Part shown: in pieces, positions 58,531 through 64,000 of the stretch
Position numbering within the stretch: position 1 is the stretch's first letter
Layout of the letters: each line of letters starts with the position of its first letter
Assembly: GCF_003944715.1 (NCBI RefSeq)
Contig: NZ_RWIT01000005.1
Location: forward strand, 124,001-188,000
Direction of reading: 5' to 3'
Origin: Hymenobacter rigui
GTDB taxonomy: Bacteria; Bacteroidota; Bacteroidia; Cytophagales; Hymenobacteraceae
DNA: 64,000 nt
Made by a program: the position numbers and the translations under genes
The notes under the pieces: model-generated
Seen by the model: the letters and a program-made list of their open reading frames with translations, nothing else
Told to the model about the DNA's origin: nothing
The model's database searches: none

Positions 58531-59685
58531 ATGGAGCAGCCGTTTATTCCGTTTAACAAACCCTTCACAGCCGGCCAGGAGCTGGTGCACATCCAGCAGG
58601 CCCTGGCCAACGGCAAGCTGTCGGGCAACGGCTACTTCACCCAGCACAGCCAGCAGTTTCTCAAAGCTCGCTACGGCCTGGCGCACGCCCTGCTCACCAC
58701 CAGCGGCACAGCCGCCCTGGAAATGGCGGCCCTGCTGCTCGGTATCCAGCCCGGCGACGAGGTGATTGTGCCTTCGTTCACGTTTACCTCCACGGCCAAC
58801 GCCTTTGTACTGCGCGGGGCCACCATTGTCTTTGCCGACAGCCTGCCCCACCACCCCAACCTGGACACCGACCAGGTAGCGGGCCTGATAACGCCCCGCA
58901 CCCGCGCTATCGTGCCGGTGCACTACGCCGGCGTGGCCTGCGACATGGCCCCGCTGCTGGCCCTGAGCCGTGCCCACGATCAGCTGTTTATCGTAGAGGA
59001 CGCGGCTCAGGCCATTGAAAGCCGCTACCACGAGCAGCCACTGGGGGCCGTGGGGCATCTGGCCGCGTTTTCCTTCCACGAAACCAAAAACATCATCTGC
59101 GGCGAAGGCGGCATGCTGGTCATCAACGACCCGGAGTTTGCGGCGCGGGCAGAAATCATTTGGGAGAAGGGCACCAACCGGGCCGCGTTTTTCCGGGGCG
59201 AAGTGGCCCGCTACCAATGGGTGGACGTGGGCTCGTCGTTCTTACCCTCGGAGCTGACTGCGGCCTACCTCTGGGGGCAGTTGCAGCAATTGGGGGCTAT
59301 TCAGGAGCGGCGCACTACGCAGTGGCAGCGTTACTACGAGGCCCTGCAGCCGCTGGCCCGCCAGGGCTGCTTCGCGCTGCCCTTCGTACCCGATTACGCC
59401 CGCCACAACGCCCATATTTTCTACCTGCTCTGCACCAGCCTCGAGGAGCGGGACGCGTTGATTCGACACCTGGGCCAGCACCGGATTCTGGCCGTGTCGC
59501 ACTACCAGCCCCTGCATGCCAGCCCATTTTACCGCGCGCGGCACGATGGTCGGCCTCTACCCCACGCCACGGCCCACGCCGAGCGCCTCATCCGGTTACC
59601 ACTCTATTACGAGCTGAATCTAACTGATCAGCAACAGGTTATTGCGGCGGTACAGCGCTTTTACCTGGGAACTCCTGCGCGGTAG
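58531..59685 (+). CDS. wecE: dTDP-4-amino-4,6-dideoxygalactose transaminase
   Basis: The 384-residue PLP enzyme closely follows the WecE/RffA pattern: PFNKPFTAGQELVHIQQAL near the N-terminus, GKLSGNGYFT, PGDEVIVPSFTFTSTANAF, VHYAGVACDM, VEDAAQ and SFHETKN with the PLP Lys near residue 186. It makes the amino sugar of enterobacterial-type surface glycans from dTDP-4-keto-6-deoxyglucose. The divergent neighbour is a frameshifted wecD-like acyltransferase that would act on its product. Confidence 0.93.
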   Translation: MEQPFIPFNKPFTAGQELVHIQQALANGKLSGNGYFTQHSQQFLKARYGLAHALLTTSGTAALEMAALLLGIQPGDEVIVPSFTFTSTANAFVLRGATIVFADSLPHHPNLDTDQVAGLITPRTRAIVPVHYAGVACDMAPLLALSRAHDQLFIVEDAAQAIESRYHEQPLGAVGHLAAFSFHETKNIICGEGGMLVINDPEFAARAEIIWEKGTNRAAFFRGEVARYQWVDVGSSFLPSELTAAYLWGQLQQLGAIQERRTTQWQRYYEALQPLARQGCFALPFVPDYARHNAHIFYLLCTSLEERDALIRHLGQHRILAVSHYQPLHASPFYRARHDGRPLPHATAHAERLIRLPLYYELNLTDQQQVIAAVQRFYLGTPAR

Positions 59686-59723
59686 AGCACCGGGAAAACG
59701 GCCCGCTGGCAAGCAGAAGCCCG

Positions 59724-60947
59724 TTACAGCTGCGCGAAAATTGTATCGACGGTGGGCAGGTACTGGCTCAGGCCCCGGTACTCGATGCCGGCCTGGCGGC
59801 ATTTTTGGTGCAGCGCCTCTTTGTCGGCCGCCAGCAGCTGCTCTACCTGCGGATATACCCGGGCTGCCTCCGCCTGCGTGAAGCCGCTCACGACCACGCC
59901 CACGCCGTACTTTTCAGCCACCAGATCATCTTCCGACACGCCGGCGCACACCAGATACGGCAGGCCGCAGCACAGGTACTCCCCTACTTTAATGGGTGAG
60001 CGGAATTTCTGGGACGGCTGCGACGGGACGGCCACCACTCCGAAGTCGGCGGCGGAAATGTAGTCCTGCACCTGCTCGTAGGGGCTGCGCGTGATGGTGT
60101 AGCTGGTTTCGGGCAAGCCCTCAGCCTGCATCAGCCCGGCAATGTGGGCCGGGGTATCGGGCGACACAATCAGGAAAAACAGGTCTGGATTCTGCCGGTA
60201 AAACTCCCGGAACAGCACCGCTATTTCCCGGTCGTAGTAAATGCCGCCAAACTTGCCCAGGTACAGAATGACCTGCTTGCTGGCCGGAATGCTGTACTTG
60301 GCCCGAATCCGGGTTCGGCCTTCGGGTCGGAAGAAAATCTTGTTTTCATCGATGCAGCTGGGCAGCTTATACACCTTGGCCGGCGTACCCCATTCCTGCA
60401 TCCGCCGCACCATATGCACCGTGCCGGTCGATAGAATGTCGGCGTGCATCCCGCTGAGGCGCTCCATGTAGTGCAACCCCCGGTACGCCAGGCTCGATTC
60501 GGGCCATACGTTGCAGTCGAGCATAAACTCGCTGTGGGGCTCGTACTGGTAGCCGTAGTAGCGCAGCCCCAGCACCTTGGCCATCATGAAGGCAAACGAG
60601 CCTGCCACCGTACCCAGCCCCCCGATGCTACGCGCGCCTACCCCGATTCGCAGCTTGAGTACCAGCAGGAACCCCACCAGCAGATCGTAGGCTTTCTTGA
60701 GCAGCTTAAAACTGCCCGAGTGCCATTGAAGCGGATGCCACTCAATATTGTAGGTCGCCAGATCGGCCCGCACGCGGGCGGCCTGCTCTTCGCTCAGGGC
60801 GTACTCTTGCTGCTCGTAGGTGATAAGGTGCAGCCGCAGGTCGGGTTGCTGCCGGCCGACGTGCTGCAGAAACAACAGCAGATTGCCCTTGAACAGCGGG
60901 TCGTTAAAGCTATTGTAGACGTAGATAATGACGTGGCGCAGTTTCAT
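59724..60947 (-). CDS. GT4-like glycosyltransferase
   Basis: The 407-residue protein has a GT-B fold. The N-terminal part begins MKLRHVIIYVYNSFNDPLFKG, and the C-terminal part has VILYLGKFGGIYYDREI and FRSPIKVGEYLCCGLPYLVC as the donor-binding region. It lacks a signal peptide and works in the cytoplasm or at the membrane face. Its ATG overlaps the stop of the upstream glycosyltransferase (TAATG), so they are coupled. An in-frame upstream start would run through the previous gene in another frame and is rejected. Confidence 0.85.
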   Translation of the reverse strand: MKLRHVIIYVYNSFNDPLFKGNLLLFLQHVGRQQPDLRLHLITYEQQEYALSEEQAARVRADLATYNIEWHPLQWHSGSFKLLKKAYDLLVGFLLVLKLRIGVGARSIGGLGTVAGSFAFMMAKVLGLRYYGYQYEPHSEFMLDCNVWPESSLAYRGLHYMERLSGMHADILSTGTVHMVRRMQEWGTPAKVYKLPSCIDENKIFFRPEGRTRIRAKYSIPASKQVILYLGKFGGIYYDREIAVLFREFYRQNPDLFFLIVSPDTPAHIAGLMQAEGLPETSYTITRSPYEQVQDYISAADFGVVAVPSQPSQKFRSPIKVGEYLCCGLPYLVCAGVSEDDLVAEKYGVGVVVSGFTQAEAARVYPQVEQLLAADKEALHQKCRQAGIEYRGLSQYLPTVDTIFAQL

Positions 60948-62206
60948 TATGTGCTTGGTTGGTTGAGCAGAGCTTCCCACTGCTGCATAATCTTGCCGGG
61001 AGCAAAATCCTGCACCCGGCGGTGCGCTTGCGCGGCATAGTACGTACGTTTCTGCGGATCGGCCAACAGCCCCGTCAGGGTCGCGGCCCACACGGGCGCG
61101 CTGTGGGCCAGGGCCGGCCCCGCGCCCAGCAGGGGCAGCAGCAGGCCAAACTCGGCCCACTCCGGCGCGCGGGCGTAGTCGCTGGCCGGGGTTTGGGGCG
61201 CCAGAATCTCGCGCGGGCCCGTGGGGCAGTCGGTCGAGGCGACGGGCACGCCGCAGGCCATGGCCTCGCAGAGCGCCATCGGGAATCCCTCGGTAGACGA
61301 CGAAAGCAGCGACACCGACGCCCGGGCAATGTACTGGAACGGGTTGCTCTGAAAGCCCAGGAAATACACGTCGTAGTCGGCCGTCATGGGCGCCTCGTTC
61401 CACACCTGCCAGGCGCGCAGCCCCAGATCCTGGCAGCGCTGCAGCAGCTCGGCGCGCAGCGGCCCGTCGCCCAGCAGCACCAGCTTGGCCGTGTGCTGCC
61501 CGCCGGCGCGCATGGTGCTGAGCACTTCTAGCAGGGCCGTCTGATTTTTTTCGCGGGCCAGCCGGCCAGCCGTAATCAGCACGGGGTGCGCATCAAACAG
61601 CTTTTGCTCGACGGGCAGCAGCGGCTCCTGACTACGGCGCCGGATACCGTCCACGTCGAAGAAGTTGTTGATTGTCTGCACTTTCTGCGGCGCTAGGCCA
61701 AACACATCAATCAACTCCTGACGCAGGTCGCGGCTCACGGGCACGATGCGGTCGGCGGAGCGGTAAAGGAAGGGCATCAGCAGGCGGCGGCGCACCCATC
61801 CCAGCGCGCCCCGGATGTTGGGGTCATGACGCTTGGAGTTATGAATGCACAACAGCACCTGCTCGGGGCCTTTGCTGAGCAGATTCAGGTAGTCGGCACC
61901 TTCCAGGTGACTGATGCACACGTCGATGCGGTGCTCGCGCTTGAGCTGCTTCACCCGCCGAATACGGCCCACGAAGCTGCGCAGCTTGCCCACCAGCCCC
62001 GTGCCGGCGGGCACATCCAGGGCCACCAGGGTATTGGAGGTAGGAAAGGCGACTTCCGTGCTGCTGTCGAACACGCACTCAACCACGTGGTGGTGGCGGG
62101 CCAGCTGCTGGCCGTGGTCATGAAAAACCCGCTCGGCCCCGCCGTAGGTGAGCTGAGGAATGAGCAGCAGGATGTTTTTACGCGCGGGCGTCGAAGAGTT
62201 CGTCAT
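60947..62206 (-). CDS. GT4-family glycosyltransferase
   Basis: The 419-residue protein begins NILLLIPQLTYGGAERVFHD, the typical GT4 N-terminus. It has VLITAGRLAREKNQTALL and LSSSTEGFPMALCEAMACG for donor binding, with the ExE-type Glu residues. The substrate is unknown. It is the second gene of the three-gene operon from 63250 to 59724, with a 12-base gap upstream and a one-base overlap downstream. Confidence 0.9.
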   Translation of the reverse strand: MTNSSTPARKNILLLIPQLTYGGAERVFHDHGQQLARHHHVVECVFDSSTEVAFPTSNTLVALDVPAGTGLVGKLRSFVGRIRRVKQLKREHRIDVCISHLEGADYLNLLSKGPEQVLLCIHNSKRHDPNIRGALGWVRRRLLMPFLYRSADRIVPVSRDLRQELIDVFGLAPQKVQTINNFFDVDGIRRRSQEPLLPVEQKLFDAHPVLITAGRLAREKNQTALLEVLSTMRAGGQHTAKLVLLGDGPLRAELLQRCQDLGLRAWQVWNEAPMTADYDVYFLGFQSNPFQYIARASVSLLSSSTEGFPMALCEAMACGVPVASTDCPTGPREILAPQTPASDYARAPEWAEFGLLLPLLGAGPALAHSAPVWAATLTGLLADPQKRTYYAAQAHRRVQDFAPGKIMQQWEALLNQPST

Positions 62207-62218
62207 ACTTCTGGCGTC

Positions 62219-63250
62219 TTACAAATGCCGCAGCACGTAGCTTTTCAGCAGAAATTTACCCTGAAGCTTGGCCGGCACCCGGTGGTGCTGGGCCAGGGGC
62301 TGACGCCGGTATTCGCGCAGGGAGTTGACGCGCTTGTCGGGGTTGAGGTAGCAGGTCAGAAACCACCGCTCGGCCACGCAGCGCAGCATGGCAGCGGGGT
62401 CGGCGTAGCGGCGCGTCTGGTTGAAGGTGTGAATCTTCCAGAGCCAGGCGTGTACTTCAGCCAGGGTAATGTCGCCGAGGGTGAAAGGAAAATACGATAT
62501 GGTGTTGTGCACGTGCAGCTCCCGCTCCGTGAAGGGAATGCCGAACACGCGCAGCTGCCGCTCCCGAATCTGGTTGGATTTGGCGTTGCGCCGGGCGTGC
62601 ACGTCGGCCTTCAGCGTCTGGGGCAGGGTGCGGTAGTGCAGCAGAATATCGGGTTGATTCACGATGTCGGTTACCTGCGTGAGGCGGGCAATAAACTCGT
62701 AGTCTTCGCCAAACGTGTCCTGAATCGTGTCGTCGTAGCGCAGGCCGTGCTCTTGCAGCAGGGAGCGGCGGAAAAAGGCCGTGGGGTTGGCCACCGGCAT
62801 GTTGAACAGCATAAAGCTGCGCACCGCGTCGGCCGACAGCGGGTACTCATACACGATGTCCGACTCGCCGAAGCACTGCATGAAGCTGCTGGTGAGGCCC
62901 ACCGTGGGGTTTTGCTCCAGAAAATCGACCTGGGTTTGCAGCCGGTGCGGCAGGGCAACGTCGTCGGCGTCCATCTTGGCAATGTACTTGCCGCGGGCGT
63001 ACTCGGCGCCATAGTTGTCGGTAAAGGAGCGCCCCCGGTTCTGCTCGTTGGCCAGCACCGTCACGCGCGGATCGGTTTCGTAGCTGCGGGCCACCGCCAG
63101 GCTTTCATCCCGGGAATAGTCGTCGACGATGATCAGCTCGAAGTCCTGAAAGGTCTGGTGCAGGATACTATCAATGGCGGGCCGCAAATATTCCCCGGCA
63201 TTGTAGACGGGAATAATTACGGAAACGAGCGGCAGCTTTGTGGTAGGCAT
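62219..63250 (-). CDS. GT2-family glycosyltransferase
   Basis: The 343-residue protein has the GT-A fold: VSVIIPVYNAGEYLRPAIDS, IIVDDYSRDES and KYIAKMDADDVALPHRLQ with the DxD metal site. It heads the three-gene glycosyltransferase operon. TACCTTTG (63258-63265) lies 7 nt before the ATG. A start 10 codons upstream would begin before this promoter and is rejected. Confidence 0.9.
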   Translation of the reverse strand: MPTTKLPLVSVIIPVYNAGEYLRPAIDSILHQTFQDFELIIVDDYSRDESLAVARSYETDPRVTVLANEQNRGRSFTDNYGAEYARGKYIAKMDADDVALPHRLQTQVDFLEQNPTVGLTSSFMQCFGESDIVYEYPLSADAVRSFMLFNMPVANPTAFFRRSLLQEHGLRYDDTIQDTFGEDYEFIARLTQVTDIVNQPDILLHYRTLPQTLKADVHARRNAKSNQIRERQLRVFGIPFTERELHVHNTISYFPFTLGDITLAEVHAWLWKIHTFNQTRRYADPAAMLRCVAERWFLTCYLNPDKRVNSLREYRRQPLAQHHRVPAKLQGKFLLKSYVLRHL

Positions 63251-63257
63251 AATATCG

Positions 63258-63265
63258 CAAAGGTA
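63258..63265 (-). promoter_or_regulatory. Bacteroidota -7 box for the glycosyltransferase operon
   Basis: TACCTTTG followed by GCGATATT-ATG on the minus strand: 7 nt from box to start codon, the same spacing as at bamD and the LptA-like gene. Confidence 0.65.
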
Positions 63266-63356
63266 CGGCGTCCATCGCAATAACCCCTACCCGCCCGTAA
63301 GTTGCCAGCCCGGCAGCGTCAGTCCGCTTCGGCCCGGCCCACGCTCGAAATCCGCC

Positions 63357-64000
63357 TTAGCCGCCGCTGCCCAGCAGTTTGTGCATCACCCAGTTGGCCA
63401 GCGTGAATTTGGGGTTGCCGGTGTTCACCCAGTTCACGAAATCGTAATCGGGCAGGGAGCTGAGGAACATGTGCGCCCCGTTGGTGGTGTACTGCGGCAC
63501 GACTACGGCCGTGGCGGCGCCGGGCACGGGCTCTTTCACCAGCAGCAGGCGGCGGTAGGGCATCTGCTCAAACTCGCGCACCAGCTCCGGCGTGGCCCCG
63601 TCCTTGCTACCGTCGAACTTGACCAGCAGGTTGTTCCAGTTGATGCGGGCCACGCGCCGGGTCCATTTCTCGCGGGCTTCCTCCGGCGAATGGTAGTGCA
63701 GAAAGCTGATTTCGACCTTGCCGCCCAGCGTAGCCAGCGGGTACGGGGTTTTCGCCCGGATCTGGTTGATGGCCTCGTAATGGGAGACGTCCTGAAAAAC
63801 CAGCTCCTGCGCCACGTAGAATTTCGGGTCGCGCAGAAACTCGATAAAGCAGGGCCCCATCAAAAACAGCCCGATGAAGGGCGTGTTGAAAGGCCGGTCC
63901 AGGTACTTGTACACCTCGGCGCCCCAGCAGTCATTGGAGAAAATCGTGAAATCCGTATTGGTTACTAGGCGGCGCTGGCGGCGCTTGGCTTCGAAGCGTC
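63357..64000 (-). CDS. DUF1919-family polysaccharide protein, partial at the window edge
   Basis: The frame is open from the stop at 63357 to the right edge of the window, so the N-terminus is missing. The visible part includes TNTDFTIFSNDCWGAEVYKYL near the edge, RPFNTPFIGLFLMGP and FLRDPKFY, the pattern of DUF1919 proteins of exopolysaccharide loci (often acyl or sugar transfer, unproven). A GTG at 63914 is not the likely start, since the family motif begins further upstream. It faces the same way as the glycosyltransferase operon. Confidence 0.8.
   Translation of the reverse strand, partial: RFEAKRRQRRLVTNTDFTIFSNDCWGAEVYKYLDRPFNTPFIGLFLMGPCFIEFLRDPKFYVAQELVFQDVSHYEAINQIRAKTPYPLATLGGKVEISFLHYHSPEEAREKWTRRVARINWNNLLVKFDGSKDGATPELVREFEQMPYRRLLLVKEPVPGAATAVVVPQYTTNGAHMFLSSLPDYDFVNWVNTGNPKFTLANWVMHKLLGSGG

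Noticed and set aside
57964-59217. Open frame (417 codons) on the minus strand
   Set aside because: It is opposite GT2 and wecE and has only Gln/Gly/His-rich low-complexity sequence and no family motif.
61826-63283. Open frame (485 codons) on the plus strand
   Set aside because: It is opposite two well-supported glycosyltransferases. The product is a Val/Gln/Gly/His-rich shadow.

Overview
The window looks like a chromosome segment from a Hymenobacter-like member of the Bacteroidota (Cytophagales). Evidence for this is the high GC of the core genes, the TAnnTTTG-type -7 promoter boxes (often TACCTTTG), the general lack of Shine-Dalgarno sequences, and Bacteroidota marker genes: PorD/DUF4835 of the type IX secretion system, the bamD-rpoZ-coaC-coaB-porD-recN-fabI gene order, an OstA/LptA-like protein and BshA. 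The placement comes from reading protein families and was not checked by a database search. I see no tRNA, rRNA, CRISPR array, prophage or transposase.

Layout. 1-7.1 kb: an ABC exporter, then small accessory genes including an orphan barstar, secreted and hydrolase proteins, a PRISE-type reductase and a DUF3885 protein. 7.2-13.6 kb: one minus-strand core block (fabI, recN, porD, coaB, coaC, rpoZ, bamD). 13.7-18 kb: an LptA-like protein, tilS and mdh. 18-24.3 kb: a macro-domain/AlkD pair, two rhomboid proteases and mutL. 24.6-33 kb: a GH3-serine hydrolase fusion, bshA, an A-type Fe-S carrier and a penicillin-acylase-type enzyme. 33-43.9 kb: class II cyclic-nucleotide phosphodiesterase, glpD, ChaN-like protein, an ABC-2 exporter and an ECF sigma/anti-sigma pair. 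44-51.7 kb: dnaJ, grpE, obgE, adk, hpt and a K+-dependent-type membrane pyrophosphatase. 52-64 kb: a surface-polysaccharide region with several glycosyltransferases, a Wzy-like membrane protein in an AT-rich insert, wecE and a frameshifted wecD-like gene.

How the genes work together. The minus-strand blocks combine envelope biogenesis (BamD, LptA-like, PorD), coenzyme A synthesis (CoaC and CoaB as separate proteins), fatty-acid synthesis (FabI) and DNA repair (RecN, MutL, AlkD). The last 10 kb supplies sugar-nucleotide and glycan assembly functions. Mdh makes malate and BshA uses malate to begin bacillithiol synthesis.

The most unusual content is between the genes. Several gaps carry arrays of degenerate 7-bp (in one case 8-bp) words. 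The words differ between loci but the period is kept. The arrays are often paired as inverted arms and abut or enter start and stop codons; one pair separates coaC from coaB. A second family of 30-38 bp inverted repeats with a shared core occurs at gene ends and inside the dnaJ-grpE gap. Three small genes appear broken, two by in-frame TGA codons and one by a frameshift. All coordinates and alignments were made by eye.
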